DNA from: Aestuariibaculum marinum
GTDB lineage: Bacteria > Bacteroidota > Bacteroidia > Flavobacteriales > Flavobacteriaceae
Length of the DNA stretch: 64,000 nucleotides
Direction: 5' to 3'
Assembly (NCBI RefSeq): GCF_014596975.1
Contig: NZ_JACVXD010000007.1
Span: 62,001-126,000 of the forward strand
Program-made: the position numbers and the translations under genes
Shown here: positions 33,926 to 44,123 of the stretch, in pieces
Layout: every line of letters begins with the position of its first letter
Numbering within the stretch: the stretch's first letter is position 1
The notes under the pieces: model-generated
Seen by the model: the letters and a program-made list of their open reading frames with translations, nothing else
What the model was told of the DNA's origin: nothing
The model's database searches: none

Positions 33926-35872
33926 ATGCAAGAACTACAACTTTCAGATTGGTTACCTACCACTAACAAAGAGGTTAAGATACGCGGATGGGAAGAACTC
34001 GATGTTATCCTGTTCAGCGGTGATGCTTATGTGGATCATCCAACCTTTGGTCCGGCTGTTATTGGCCGTACTTTGGAAAGTTATGGGTTAAAAGTAGCTA
34101 TTGTTCCACAGCCTAATGTTAACGATAATCTTCAGGATTTCGTAAAGCTTGGTCGCCCTCGATTATTTTTTGGGGTAACGGGTGGCTGTATGGATCCTAT
34201 GATTAGTAATTATAACGCTAATAAAAAGCGTCGAGATAAGGATGCTTATACACCAAATGGAGATATAGGGTTTCGTCCAGATTATGCTACGACTGTGTAT
34301 TCGAATATATTAAAGGAGAAATGGCCTGATGTTCCGGTATTGATAGGGGGTATTGAAGCCTCATTGCGCCGTGTCACCCATTACGATTATTGGAGCGATA
34401 AATTAATGCCTTCTATTTTAGAATCTTCTAAAGCCGATATGCTGGTGTATGGTATGGGGGAGCAGCCTATGCGAGAGATTGTACGTTTGCTGCAAAAGGG
34501 TGTGCCGTTTAGTAGTTTAAATACCATTAATCAAACCGCAGTTCTTGTTAAGAAAGGCGAAAGTATACCAAAAAATAGTAATTGGGAAGATGTTGAAATC
34601 GCATCGCATGAAACATGCTTAAAGGATAAAAAAGCCTATGCTTCTAACTTTAAAGTGATTGAACAGGAGTCTAACAAGTTAGCGGCGCGACGAATTTTTC
34701 AAAAGGTAGGCGATAAAACCTTAATGATTAATCCACCATTTCCAACAATGACGGAAGAAGAAATTGATGCGTCGTTCGATTTACCATACACCCGATTACC
34801 ACACCCAAAATATAATAAGCGCGGACCAATTCCAGCATTCGAAATGATTAAGTTTTCCATTAATATTCACCGTGGATGTTTTGGAGGCTGTAGTTTCTGT
34901 ACCATTTCGGCGCATCAAGGGAAATTTATTGCTTCTCGTAGTCAGGAGTCTATTTTAAAAGAAGTTGATAAGGTTGCCAATATGCCGGACTTTAAAGGCT
35001 ACTTATCTGATATTGGCGGACCAAGTGCGAATATGTATAAAATGAAGGGTAAGATTCAGTCTATATGCGATAAGTGTGTGGCGCCTTCATGTATTTCTCC
35101 CGTTATTTGTAGTAATCTGGATACGTCTCATAAGCCGTTAACGGAATTGTATCAGGCGGTTGATAGTCATCCAAAAGTGAAGAAATCGTTTATAGGTAGT
35201 GGTATTCGTCATGATATGCTGGTGCCGGAATTCAATAAGAATGCCGATCCTAAAGAACTTGATGATTACACTGAAGAGGTGATGACCAAGCATGTTTCTG
35301 GTCGACTAAAAGTAGCGCCAGAACATACCAGTGATCCGGTATTGAAATTGATGCGGAAACCGTCCTTTAGTTATTTTCATAAGTTTAAGGAGCGTTTCGA
35401 TAAGATAAATGTGAAGCACAAATTAAAGCTTCAGTTAATTCCTTATTTCATATCCAATCATCCGGCATGTGAAGCTGAAGATATGGCAAATCTGGCGGCG
35501 GAAACCAAAGATATGGGCTTCCAGTTAGAGCAGGTACAAGGCTTTACGCCAACACCAATGACGGTGGCAACGGTAATTTATTACAGTGGCTATCATCCGT
35601 ATACCTTAAAGAAAGTAAGAACACCTAAAACCAGAAAAGAGAAAGACGAACAACATCGTTTCTTCTTTTGGTATAAAGATGAAAATAAAGCCTGGATTAG
35701 AAATACACTAAATAAATTAGGGCGTCAGGATTTATTAAAAGTATTACTGCCTGAAAATGATTCGTGGCGTAAAAATAAACCGGGGAAACCGAAGCATACC
35801 TTTAATGATGCTGTGCCATTTAATCAGCGTAAAAATAAAGCGAAGTTTAAATCTAAAAATAAGAAACGTTAA
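33926..35872 (+). CDS. YgiQ-family radical SAM protein
   Basis: A 648-residue radical SAM enzyme of unknown reaction. The N-terminal domain is B12-binding-like (LFSGDAYVDHPTFG, RTLESYGLKVAIV). The SAM core holds NIHRGCFGGCSFCTISAHQG, where the three cysteines of CxxxCxxC bind the 4Fe-4S cluster. KVAPEHTSDPVLKLMRKP and QGFTPTPMTVATV follow in the TIM-barrel. The C-terminus is strongly basic (Lys/Asn-rich, residues ~610-648). The substrate of YgiQ proteins is not known. Confidence 0.93.
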   Translation: MQELQLSDWLPTTNKEVKIRGWEELDVILFSGDAYVDHPTFGPAVIGRTLESYGLKVAIVPQPNVNDNLQDFVKLGRPRLFFGVTGGCMDPMISNYNANKKRRDKDAYTPNGDIGFRPDYATTVYSNILKEKWPDVPVLIGGIEASLRRVTHYDYWSDKLMPSILESSKADMLVYGMGEQPMREIVRLLQKGVPFSSLNTINQTAVLVKKGESIPKNSNWEDVEIASHETCLKDKKAYASNFKVIEQESNKLAARRIFQKVGDKTLMINPPFPTMTEEEIDASFDLPYTRLPHPKYNKRGPIPAFEMIKFSINIHRGCFGGCSFCTISAHQGKFIASRSQESILKEVDKVANMPDFKGYLSDIGGPSANMYKMKGKIQSICDKCVAPSCISPVICSNLDTSHKPLTELYQAVDSHPKVKKSFIGSGIRHDMLVPEFNKNADPKELDDYTEEVMTKHVSGRLKVAPEHTSDPVLKLMRKPSFSYFHKFKERFDKINVKHKLKLQLIPYFISNHPACEAEDMANLAAETKDMGFQLEQVQGFTPTPMTVATVIYYSGYHPYTLKKVRTPKTRKEKDEQHRFFFWYKDENKAWIRNTLNKLGRQDLLKVLLPENDSWRKNKPGKPKHTFNDAVPFNQRKNKAKFKSKNKKR

Positions 35873-35880
35873 TTCGTAAA

Positions 35881-35915
35881 ACAAAAAGCCTTGTATTCAA
35901 TACAAGGCTTTTTGT
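35881..35915. terminator. Bidirectional terminator between ygiQ and the S9 peptidase gene
   Basis: A perfect 16-bp stem (35881-35896 with 35900-35915) around a three-base loop, with A-run and T-run sides, serves both convergent genes. Confidence 0.93.
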
Positions 35916-35938
35916 TGTCTATATGTTTAGAGGTATTG

Positions 35939-38728
35939 CTATTCCTCTATCAGTTCATACCCCTGATTAATTCCTTTTTCAACTGCAGGAACTCCGCGTT
36001 CCATCCAAAGGGGTTTAGGTGCACCTTGTAAGTAATAGTCAAAAAACTGAGATTTTCTCAAGGTAAAGTCCTTTCTGTTCTGGTATTTCAATGGCCAGTG
36101 TGGTTCGTCGTTATAATTTAAGAACCAGGCCGGTTTCCCTAAACGGCGTAAGCTCACGAAAAATTCAATACCTTGATACCACGGCACGTGTCCGTCAGCA
36201 TCGTTATGTAGAATCAGTAATGGTGTATTGATTTTATCAATGTTGAAGATTGGTGAATTTTCAATATAACGCATAGGGTATTCCCAAGGGGTTCCGCCAA
36301 TACGACTTTGGGTGTGTTCGTATTGAAATTGTCGGCTTAAACCGGTCCACCAGCGAATACCACCGTAAGCACTAATCATATTAGCAACAGGGGCGCCAGA
36401 TTCGGCAGCTTTAAACATATCGGTTTTGGTTACCAGATAGGCGATTTGATACCCTCCCCAGCTATGGCCTTGTAAACCAATATTGTCTTTGTCTATAAAT
36501 CCTTTTTTAATAATGGTATTGGTACCAGAAACCACACAACTTAAGGCGCTTTCGCCAGGGTAGCCTTCACGGTATTTTACATCCGGATTAAAAATAACAT
36601 AACCACGACTTGTATAGTAGCTATAGCTAATGGTTGAACGCACAAACGATGGTGGTCGGTGTCTGTGGATATCATCAGAACTACGCTCATAGAAATTAAC
36701 AATCATCGGGTATTTTTTGTTCGGATCGAAGTTTTCAGGTTTCGCTAGTAAACCTTCCATTTCTTCACCATCAAGAGAGGTCCATTTTACCAATTCAATG
36801 GTTCCCCAGTTGTAGTCTTTTTGTTGCGGATTCGCATCACTTAAAACTGTTTGCTTTTTGAAGCTAAAATCGGTGAGTCTTAAATTCGGAAACTCAACAA
36901 ACGATTCCCGTGTAAATAATAGTTTGTCACTTAACTCTGCTTTTGTTGGTCTGCTGTAGTTAAAATCGCCTTCCTCAAGTTGCTTTAAAGAATTATTTCT
37001 GGGGTTAAATTCAGCGTAACCGCCAGCTTTTGTTGCTTCATTAAAAGTAGAAAGCAGCCATTTGTCTTTCGGGCTTATTGATTCTTCTTCCTTATCTAAT
37101 TTAATGTAGCGGTATACTGTTTTGCTTTCACGTCCGTTTGTTAGGTTGGTTGCTTCTCCTGTCTTAGGATTAAATTTCCAGATGTCGTAACGGTCGTATA
37201 ATAAGATAGAGTTGTCATCTTCTAACCATCCTGCAGCGCCATATGATCTAGGGAAATCAGGAGAGTCGTTTAGTTCGTCGTAAAAAGGCTTGTTTTTAGT
37301 TAATTCGAGATATTTATCGGTCTTTACATTGTAAGTAAACCAAGTGCTATCGATAGAATGGTAACCAAATACAAATTCGCCTTTCGGACTTAAAGAAGCG
37401 TTGGGTGTTTGTTTTAAGATGACTTTTTGTGTTCCGGTTTTGGTGTCAATAATGGCGTAATCTTTAAGCCGTCTTCCTGTCCACTGACTTTCTAAAGCAT
37501 AAGGCATAGGTGTGTTTACTAATGTGATATTAGAGTTGCCTTTATCGGTAGTAATAGAATAAGGGAACGCTTCCGTTTCAATCTGAACTGTTTTTTTTGT
37601 ATTGAAATTATAAACCGTTTCGTAGGATTTAATGGTGTCGTTTTTTACCTGTAATTCCTGAACTGTGTATAGCCTCGGTTCGTTATAAGTCCAGACTTCT
37701 ACGTTAACAATTTCATCTTTTAATAAAGTTGTGTCCTTGATAATAGGCGGTTTTCTTAAACCGAAATATAATTTTGATTCGTCTTTAGAAAATGTAATAG
37801 CACCATCTTTAGATACCAAATAACCTTCAGGTGTTGTGTTGTTATCGTAAAGTTTAGTTGCCGTCTGTTCGCCGGTTTTCCAAATGTAAAGTTCGTTTGG
37901 TCTAATTTGTACCTTAGTAGTATCGGCATCGACTACGAAAGCAAAACGCGCTCCGGTTTCGCTAAAGCTTAATTTGTTGTATTTGGCTTTCTTACCAGAG
38001 TAGATATTGGTTAATTTCGATGTATTGAAATCATAGATATAAACGCCTTCACCTTCGTTATCTTTTTTACCAGTCGTTGAAAATGCTAAGGTTTTCCCTG
38101 TTTTGGCAAAGGTGTAATGGGTGACATATTTAAAAGTGTCTTGTGCTTTAGTGTTAAGGTTTCTAATCACTAAATGATAACCATTCGTTTTACTTACCTT
38201 TTTAGGTTTTGCTTCTTTTTTATCTTCTTTTGTTTCAGTGCTATCCGTTTTATTTTCTTTTTTAGGAGCTTTAATATCTTCTAATACATAAGCAATGTAA
38301 CCCGACCATTTTTTGGGTAATTGATACGATTTTACATTGGCTATTTTATCTAGTTCTTTAGTGTCAAGATTATAAATACCTAAGGAATCTTTAGGAAGGT
38401 TATCTTTTTTAACCTTTTGGCGAAGCATTTTATCAACACTGTCTTTTAGAGGTTTTATGGTGAATGCTAAAAATTTAGAGTCGTAACTAAATTGACCTTG
38501 AGATGCTCGAAAGTATTCTAATAAAGTTTCTCCTTTACCGGAGTTTAAATGAAGGTGGCTATCGGAGTTGTCTTGTTCTAAATCGTAGGCTACAAAATCG
38601 CCGTTCGGGGAAATGGTTTCATTTTTTATGCTGTTCCATTGTTGGATGTCATCGAATTCTAATGTCTTTTTTTGTGCAAGTGCTGTAAAAGATATGAGAA
38701 TAAGGAGGTAGGTAAAGCTTAATTTCAT
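35939..38728 (-). CDS. S9 family serine peptidase (prolyl-oligopeptidase/dipeptidyl-peptidase type), exported
   Basis: A 929-residue exported peptidase with a signal peptide (MKLSFTYLLILISFTALAQ). Residues ~20-640 form a beta-propeller-like domain with an extra Lys/Glu-rich insertion (~residues 155-180). The C-terminal alpha/beta hydrolase has the nucleophile Ser in GHSWGGYQIAYL (~residue 757), Asp in LHNDADGHVPW and His in NDEPHWPLKY. S9 enzymes of this type remove dipeptides or cut after proline; they feed on peptides in the periplasm. Exact specificity is unknown. Confidence 0.92.
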   Translation of the reverse strand: MKLSFTYLLILISFTALAQKKTLEFDDIQQWNSIKNETISPNGDFVAYDLEQDNSDSHLHLNSGKGETLLEYFRASQGQFSYDSKFLAFTIKPLKDSVDKMLRQKVKKDNLPKDSLGIYNLDTKELDKIANVKSYQLPKKWSGYIAYVLEDIKAPKKENKTDSTETKEDKKEAKPKKVSKTNGYHLVIRNLNTKAQDTFKYVTHYTFAKTGKTLAFSTTGKKDNEGEGVYIYDFNTSKLTNIYSGKKAKYNKLSFSETGARFAFVVDADTTKVQIRPNELYIWKTGEQTATKLYDNNTTPEGYLVSKDGAITFSKDESKLYFGLRKPPIIKDTTLLKDEIVNVEVWTYNEPRLYTVQELQVKNDTIKSYETVYNFNTKKTVQIETEAFPYSITTDKGNSNITLVNTPMPYALESQWTGRRLKDYAIIDTKTGTQKVILKQTPNASLSPKGEFVFGYHSIDSTWFTYNVKTDKYLELTKNKPFYDELNDSPDFPRSYGAAGWLEDDNSILLYDRYDIWKFNPKTGEATNLTNGRESKTVYRYIKLDKEEESISPKDKWLLSTFNEATKAGGYAEFNPRNNSLKQLEEGDFNYSRPTKAELSDKLLFTRESFVEFPNLRLTDFSFKKQTVLSDANPQQKDYNWGTIELVKWTSLDGEEMEGLLAKPENFDPNKKYPMIVNFYERSSDDIHRHRPPSFVRSTISYSYYTSRGYVIFNPDVKYREGYPGESALSCVVSGTNTIIKKGFIDKDNIGLQGHSWGGYQIAYLVTKTDMFKAAESGAPVANMISAYGGIRWWTGLSRQFQYEHTQSRIGGTPWEYPMRYIENSPIFNIDKINTPLLILHNDADGHVPWYQGIEFFVSLRRLGKPAWFLNYNDEPHWPLKYQNRKDFTLRKSQFFDYYLQGAPKPLWMERGVPAVEKGINQGYELIEE

Positions 38729-38840
38729 CTATTAAATATTAAGTTATAATGATTAGTTGTTAAAAATAGTTAATAAGATGAAGTTGAGCCAATTGTTAAA
38801 TTAAGTTTAACACAATGGGTTAAGCAGATTTTGAAATGAA

Positions 38841-38868
38841 AAAGCCTGACGTAGTAACATCAGGCTTT
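38841..38868 (-). terminator. Rho-independent terminator after polA
   Basis: AAAGCCTGA (38841-38849) and TCAGGCTTT (38860-38868) form a 9-bp stem; a T-run follows on the minus strand. Confidence 0.85.
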
Positions 38869-38889
38869 AAAAGAATTTTGGTCAGTTTA

Positions 38890-41742
38890 TTAATGCGCCT
38901 CTAACCAGTTGTCACCAGTGCCTAAATCGACATCTAAAGGCACAGCCAATTGGTAGGCGTTTTCCATTTCGGTTTTTACTAAGGTTTTAATGGTGTCGAG
39001 TTCTGGTTTGTATACATCGAATACCAATTCATCATGCACCTGAAGTAGCATTTTAGTTTTAAAATTGCCCGTTTCTAATTTCTTATGAATATTAATCATA
39101 GCGATTTTAATAATATCGGCAGCGCTACCTTGAATTGGTGCGTTTACGGCATTACGTTCGGCAGCACCACGAACCACAGCGTTACGTGAATTAATATCTT
39201 TTAAGTAACGGCGGCGTCCTAAGACGGTTTGTACATAACCATGGTCGCGAGCAAAATCGACTTGTTGGCTGATGTAGTTTTTTAACTTCGGATAGGTTTC
39301 ATAATAGGTATCGATAAGTTCTTTGGCTTCGCTACGCGATAAATTGGTTTGGTTGCTTAATCCGAAAGCAGAAACCCCGTAGATGATTCCGAAGTTTACG
39401 GTTTTTGCATTGCTACGCTGTTCACGAGTGACTTCTTCAATCGGTACATTAAACACTTTTGAAGCGGTAGAGGCGTGAATATCTTCACCGTGTTTAAAGG
39501 CGTTAATCATGGTTTCTTCCTCACTTAAAGCCGCAATAATACGAAGCTCAATCTGACTGTAATCGGCAGCGAGTAACGTGTAATCTTCATTTCGAGGTAC
39601 AAAGGCCTTACGCACCTGGCGTCCGCGCTCTGTACGAATCGGTATGTTTTGTAAGTTCGGGTTGTTGCTGCTTAAACGTCCGGTTGCAGCAACAGTTTGC
39701 ATGTAATCGGTATGAACACGATGGTCGTTAGTGTCAACCTGAAGCGGTAAAGCATCAACGTAAGTACTTTTTAGTTTCGAAAGTCCTCTGAAATCTAAAA
39801 TATATTGAATGATGTCGTGGTCTTTAGCCAGGTAGCTTAATATGTCTTCAGATGTTGCATATTGTCCAGTTTTGGTCTTTTTCGGTTTATCAACCAGTTT
39901 TAGTTTGTCAAATAAAATATCACCTAGCTGCTTTGGTGAAGCGATGTTGAATTCTTCACCGGCAATTTCGTAAATTTTACTTTCCAGTGTTTTAATATCG
40001 TTGTTTAACTGTTCAGCCAGACTGTTTAAGAAGTCTTTATCTAAGTTAATACCTTCAATTTCCATAGCTGCTAAAACACGGAGTAATGGAATTTCAATAT
40101 CATCAAATAGTTTTTGCGTATTGGCTTCACCTAATTCTTTTTCAAAATGTTCTTTAAGCTGAAGGGTGATATCGGCGTCTTCAACGGCATATTCGGTTTG
40201 CTTGTCTAAAGCAACCTGACGCATCGATAGTTGATTTTTTCCTTTCTTACCAATTAGGGTTTCAATAGGAATTGGCGTGTAGTTTAAATAGGTTTCAGCC
40301 AGAACATCCATGTTATGACGCATATCCGGATTAATCAGATAATGGGCCAGCATAGTATCAAATAATTTTCCTTTAACCGTGATGTTGTATTTGGCTAAAA
40401 CTTTAATATCGTATTTTAAATTCTGACCAATTTTTTCGATGGTTTCACTTTCAAAAAATGGACGTAATTGTTCGATTAGTTCCTGAGCTTCGTTTTTATC
40501 TTCAGGGAATGGCAGATAAAATCCTTTGCCGGTTTCCCATGAAAATGCAATACCAACTAATTCCGCAGCTAATGGGTTTAGGTCTGTGGTTTCAGTATCA
40601 AAACACACTGATGTCTGATTCATTAAGTTTTTAATGAATAGCTTGGTGGCCATGCCTGAAGCCACACTTTGGTAAAAATGCGAAGTGGTTTCAGCTGTTT
40701 TTCTAGTGTATTCTGTTGTTGTTTCAGTTTCTTCATCACCACCTCCAAAAAGAGAAAACTGTCCAGCACCAGCCGATGCCGGTTCTTTTTTGGTTTCTGT
40801 TGTTTTTGTAGTGGTTTCAGTATTAGCAGTTGCTTGAGGGGTAGTGGTTTCTGTAGTTGCCGAAAAGGTTTTTAAGAAATTAGTTAAAAGCTGTCTGAAT
40901 TCTAAATCGTTAAAAATAGCTGTTACTTTTTCTGTGTCAGGTGTAGACATTTCAAAATCATGTTCATCAAATTCTACAGGAACATCCAGCATAATAGTGG
41001 CTAGTTTTTTAGAAAGTAAGCCGAGCTCTTTATTGGCTTCAACTTTCTCTTTCATTTTGCCTTTAAGTTCATGGGTGTTTTCCAGTAAGCCCTCCATACT
41101 TCCGTACGCTGCGATAAACTTTTTGGCGGTTTTGTCGCCTACGCCCGGTAATCCAGGAATGTTGTCGCTGGCGTCTCCCATCATGCCTAAGTAGTCAATC
41201 ACCTGCAGCGGATCTGTCACTTCAAATTTCTTTTTAACTTCTTCAATGCCCCAGGTTTCATAACCGCCACCGAACGATTTTGGGCGGTACATAAAAATAT
41301 TTTCAGAAACCAACTGAGCAAAGTCTTTATCTGGGGTTACCATAAAGGTTTGGTAGCCTTGTTTTTCGGCTTGTTTAGAAAGGGTTCCTATTACATCATC
41401 AGCTTCATAACCTTCTTTTACCATAATAGGAATATGCATGGCTTTAAGGATTTCCTGAATATAGGGTACAGCCACTTTAATAGCTTCCGGAGTTTCATCA
41501 CGATTCGCTTTATAAGCCTCGAACATTTCCACGCGATCAGTGCTGCCGCCTTTATCGAAACAAACGGCTAAATGGTCAGGTCTTTCGCGTTTAATAACAT
41601 CTAAAAGTGAATTCATAAATCCCATAATGGCAGAGGTGTCAATACCTTTGCTGTTAATTCTGGGGTTTTTTATAAATGCGTAATACCCACGGAAAATTAA
41701 AGCGTAGGCATCAACTAAAAATAGACGTTTTTGATCGGACAT
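38890..41742 (-). CDS. polA: DNA polymerase I
   Basis: Replicative gap-filling and repair polymerase. ATG at 41742 (MSDQKRLFLVDAYALIFRGY) gives 950 residues; an upstream reading frame extension is not needed. The N-terminal 5'-3' exonuclease holds EADDVIGTL and GDASDNIPGLPGVGDKTA. A Thr/Glu-rich linker at ~residues 290-350 precedes the 3'-5' exonuclease with an intact DxE (FDTETTDLNPLAAELVG, ~residues 378-395), so it should proofread. Polymerase motif A is LAADYSQIELRIIAAL (~725), motif B is RSNAKTVNFGIIYGVSAFGLS, and motif C is LLQVHDELVFD (~905). Confidence 0.97.
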   Translation of the reverse strand: MSDQKRLFLVDAYALIFRGYYAFIKNPRINSKGIDTSAIMGFMNSLLDVIKRERPDHLAVCFDKGGSTDRVEMFEAYKANRDETPEAIKVAVPYIQEILKAMHIPIMVKEGYEADDVIGTLSKQAEKQGYQTFMVTPDKDFAQLVSENIFMYRPKSFGGGYETWGIEEVKKKFEVTDPLQVIDYLGMMGDASDNIPGLPGVGDKTAKKFIAAYGSMEGLLENTHELKGKMKEKVEANKELGLLSKKLATIMLDVPVEFDEHDFEMSTPDTEKVTAIFNDLEFRQLLTNFLKTFSATTETTTPQATANTETTTKTTETKKEPASAGAGQFSLFGGGDEETETTTEYTRKTAETTSHFYQSVASGMATKLFIKNLMNQTSVCFDTETTDLNPLAAELVGIAFSWETGKGFYLPFPEDKNEAQELIEQLRPFFESETIEKIGQNLKYDIKVLAKYNITVKGKLFDTMLAHYLINPDMRHNMDVLAETYLNYTPIPIETLIGKKGKNQLSMRQVALDKQTEYAVEDADITLQLKEHFEKELGEANTQKLFDDIEIPLLRVLAAMEIEGINLDKDFLNSLAEQLNNDIKTLESKIYEIAGEEFNIASPKQLGDILFDKLKLVDKPKKTKTGQYATSEDILSYLAKDHDIIQYILDFRGLSKLKSTYVDALPLQVDTNDHRVHTDYMQTVAATGRLSSNNPNLQNIPIRTERGRQVRKAFVPRNEDYTLLAADYSQIELRIIAALSEEETMINAFKHGEDIHASTASKVFNVPIEEVTREQRSNAKTVNFGIIYGVSAFGLSNQTNLSRSEAKELIDTYYETYPKLKNYISQQVDFARDHGYVQTVLGRRRYLKDINSRNAVVRGAAERNAVNAPIQGSAADIIKIAMINIHKKLETGNFKTKMLLQVHDELVFDVYKPELDTIKTLVKTEMENAYQLAVPLDVDLGTGDNWLEAH

Positions 41743-41765
41743 AATGTTTGTTTTGATAAGAAGTT

Positions 41766-41773
41766 CAAAACTA
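41766..41773 (-). promoter_or_regulatory. -7 promoter element of polA
   Basis: TAGTTTTG on the minus strand, 23 bases before the polA ATG at 41742, fits TAnnTTTG. Confidence 0.45.
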
Positions 41774-41863
41774 CAAAAACTTACGAGATAATTGCCGTTT
41801 AAATAGGTTGAGGCGTGTTTTAAAATCAATTTTTAGTGTGACTGTTTAGTCTTTTTGAATCTC

Positions 41864-41871
41864 TATATTTG
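41864..41871 (+). promoter_or_regulatory. -7 promoter element of cutC
   Basis: TATATTTG fits TAnnTTTG and ends 17 bases before the ATG at 41889. A -33 box is not clear. Confidence 0.45.
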
Positions 41872-41888
41872 TTTAATAATTGAAAATT

Positions 41889-42620
41889 ATGGTAGTAGAA
41901 GTTTGTGCAAACTCATTTGAATCAGCGCTGAATGCTGAAAAGGCCGGAGCGCATCGTATTGAGTTGTGTTCGGAACTGGCAGTTGGAGGAGTAACACCGT
42001 CCTTCGGACTTGTTAAAAAAGTGGTTGATACGTTGTTCATTCCCGTTTTTGTGTTAATTCGTCCAAGAAGTGGCAATTTTACATTTAGCGATGAGGAGGT
42101 GGAGATTATGAAACAGGATATTACTATGTGTAAGGAGTTGGGGTGTGCAGGCATTGTTTCTGGCGTTTTGACGCAAGGTCATTCTATTGATATTGAAAAG
42201 ACAAAGGAACTCATTGAACTTTCAAAACCATTGGCTTTTACTTTTCATCGTGCCTTCGATTGGGTGCCTGATCCGCAAGTAGCATTAGAACAATTAAAAG
42301 CCTTAGGCGTCAATCGGATTCTAACTTCGGGACAGGAATCTTCTGCTGAAAAAGGATTGAATTTACTTCAAGAGTTAAAAGCGAAAACGGGAGATGAGCT
42401 AAATATTCTTCCTGGGGGAGGTATAAAACCTGAAAATGCTGCTAAGTTTAAAGCAGCAGGTTTTTCTGAGATTCATGTGTCGGCATCAACCATCGAGACT
42501 GTTATTAATGCACCAAAGGTCTCTATGAATAGTGCCAAGTTTTTTGATGAAACTATTAAATCCTATTCCGATATCGAAACCATCAAGAAAATTTTGAGGG
42601 TTACCAGTTCTGATGTTTAG
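41889..42620 (+). CDS. cutC: CutC-family protein
   Basis: A 243-residue TIM-barrel protein starting at ATG 41889 (MVVEVCANSFESA). Family phrases are AGAHRIELCSELAVGGVTPS, VLIRPRSGNFTFSDEEVE, FHRAFDWVPDPQ, ILTSGQESSAEKG and ILPGGGIKPENA. CutC was named for copper tolerance in E. coli, but that link has been questioned, and the reaction is not established. I therefore do not use it as strong support for the copper operon at 6-10 kb. Confidence 0.93.
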   Translation: MVVEVCANSFESALNAEKAGAHRIELCSELAVGGVTPSFGLVKKVVDTLFIPVFVLIRPRSGNFTFSDEEVEIMKQDITMCKELGCAGIVSGVLTQGHSIDIEKTKELIELSKPLAFTFHRAFDWVPDPQVALEQLKALGVNRILTSGQESSAEKGLNLLQELKAKTGDELNILPGGGIKPENAAKFKAAGFSEIHVSASTIETVINAPKVSMNSAKFFDETIKSYSDIETIKKILRVTSSDV

Positions 42621-42720
42621 TGTCTTATCTTGCTTACAGTTAATTCTTAAGGTGGCGTTAAAACCATTTTAAGGTTTATTTTACTGTTGAAATTCAGTTA
42701 TATTTGATAAAAAAAGAACT

Positions 42721-43956
42721 ATGATGCGTTGGCTCATCTTTATTTTAATATATATCATCGCCGATTTATATGCCTTCCAGGCTTTCAGAACGATTACAAA
42801 AAACAATTGGGTTTTGGGCTTGTATTGGCTGATTTCTCTATTAGTTATCGGTAATTTTGTTTACAATTACTATGGTTTTAATAGAAGTGATGGCTTTAGT
42901 CACAGGCATGCCTTTGCATTCGGATTCTTCATTGCTTTGTTAGTACCCAAAATGATTGTATTAATCGCTATGTTGGGTGAAGACATCTTTAGAGTTCCTC
43001 AAGCGATTTACAGGTATTTTACTGAAGGAAGCTCGGCAGAAGGAAATTATTTTGCTTCGCGTCGTGACTTTATTAGTAAGATTGCTTTAGGGGTTGCAGC
43101 GATTCCGTTTGCGTCTATCATCTACGGTATTTATAAAGGAAAATATAACTTTAAAGTTTTAAAATATACTTTAACATTCGAGGATTTACCCGATGCTTTT
43201 GATGGTTACAAAGTCACTCAGGTGAGTGATATTCATTCCGGAAGTTTTGACGATGTCAATAAAGTGGATTATGCTATTAACCTGATTAATGAGCAGGAGA
43301 GTGATGTTATTTTGTTCACGGGTGATATGGTAAATAACAAAGCTGAAGAGTTGAAACCTTATCTTGGGATCTTTGGAAAGTTAAAAGCAAAAGATGGGTT
43401 GTATTCTGTGTTGGGGAATCATGATTATGGTGATTATGTGTCTTGGAATTCTGAAGCAGCAAAGCATCAAAACCTTGAAGATTTAAAAGCACATCAAAAA
43501 GAAATCGGTTTCGATTTGTTGTTGAATGAAAGCCGATTTATAGAGCGTGGCGGACAGCGATTGGCTCTGGTTGGTGTTGAGAACTGGGGAACAGGAGGCT
43601 TTAAAAAAGCCGGTGATTTAAAGAAAGCTACAAAAGACGTGCATGCCAATGACTTTAAAATTTTAATGAGCCATGACCCGACACACTGGGAAAAGAAAGT
43701 AAAAGATGATGACTACCATTACCATTTAACCTTAAGTGGGCATACTCATGGTATGCAATTTGGAATTGAAATTCCGGGTTGGTTTAAATGGAGTCCAGCG
43801 AAATGGCGTTATAAATACTGGGCAGGTATGTATAATGAAATGGGGCAGTTTCTTAATGTGAATCGAGGATTTGGCTATCTGGCATTCCCGGGTCGCGTTG
43901 GTATTTGGCCTGAAATTACGGTTATTGAGCTTAAAAAAGGGACAGCTACAGCTTAA
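42721..43956 (+). CDS. Membrane-anchored metallophosphoesterase
   Basis: A 411-residue protein. The first ~145 residues hold about four membrane segments. The C-terminal calcineurin-like phosphoesterase domain (residues ~160-400) has the full set of metal ligands: VTQVSDIHSG, LFTGDMVNN, VLGNHDYGDYV, ILMSHDPTHW and TLSGHTHGMQFG. This is the YaeI/YkuE-like family, some members of which act on lipid phosphates such as UDP-2,3-diacylglucosamine; substrate is not predictable here. The region 42621-42720 before it has no feature I can support. Confidence 0.93.
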   Translation: MMRWLIFILIYIIADLYAFQAFRTITKNNWVLGLYWLISLLVIGNFVYNYYGFNRSDGFSHRHAFAFGFFIALLVPKMIVLIAMLGEDIFRVPQAIYRYFTEGSSAEGNYFASRRDFISKIALGVAAIPFASIIYGIYKGKYNFKVLKYTLTFEDLPDAFDGYKVTQVSDIHSGSFDDVNKVDYAINLINEQESDVILFTGDMVNNKAEELKPYLGIFGKLKAKDGLYSVLGNHDYGDYVSWNSEAAKHQNLEDLKAHQKEIGFDLLLNESRFIERGGQRLALVGVENWGTGGFKKAGDLKKATKDVHANDFKILMSHDPTHWEKKVKDDDYHYHLTLSGHTHGMQFGIEIPGWFKWSPAKWRYKYWAGMYNEMGQFLNVNRGFGYLAFPGRVGIWPEITVIELKKGTATA

Positions 43957-44080
43957 CCTTAAGTTTTCCAGAAAACAGTACTAATTAGTATTGAAAACCC
44001 ATTCTTCAGGAAATGTTGTGTTTCCTAAAGAAATTGCGTATTTTTATAATAAGGCATTGTTAAATGTGCTATAAAACTAT

Positions 44081-44092
44081 ACGAATATTCGT
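44081..44092. promoter_or_regulatory. Perfect 12-bp palindrome upstream of the thioredoxin-like gene
   Basis: ACGAATATTCGT lies 32 bases upstream of the TATATTTG promoter element of the next gene. A dimeric regulator could bind it, but no regulator is implicated. Confidence 0.3.
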
Positions 44093-44123
44093 AATATGAA
44101 AAAAATGTGTAGGTTTGTAATCG

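Noticed and set aside
41743..41829. N-terminal extension of DNA polymerase I
   Set aside because: The conserved start is MSDQKRLFLVDAYALIF; the extra 29 residues are not seen in the family and cover the likely promoter.
41889..42620. CutC as part of the copper-uptake system
   Set aside because: It is far from the predicted operon, and the copper role of CutC is doubtful.
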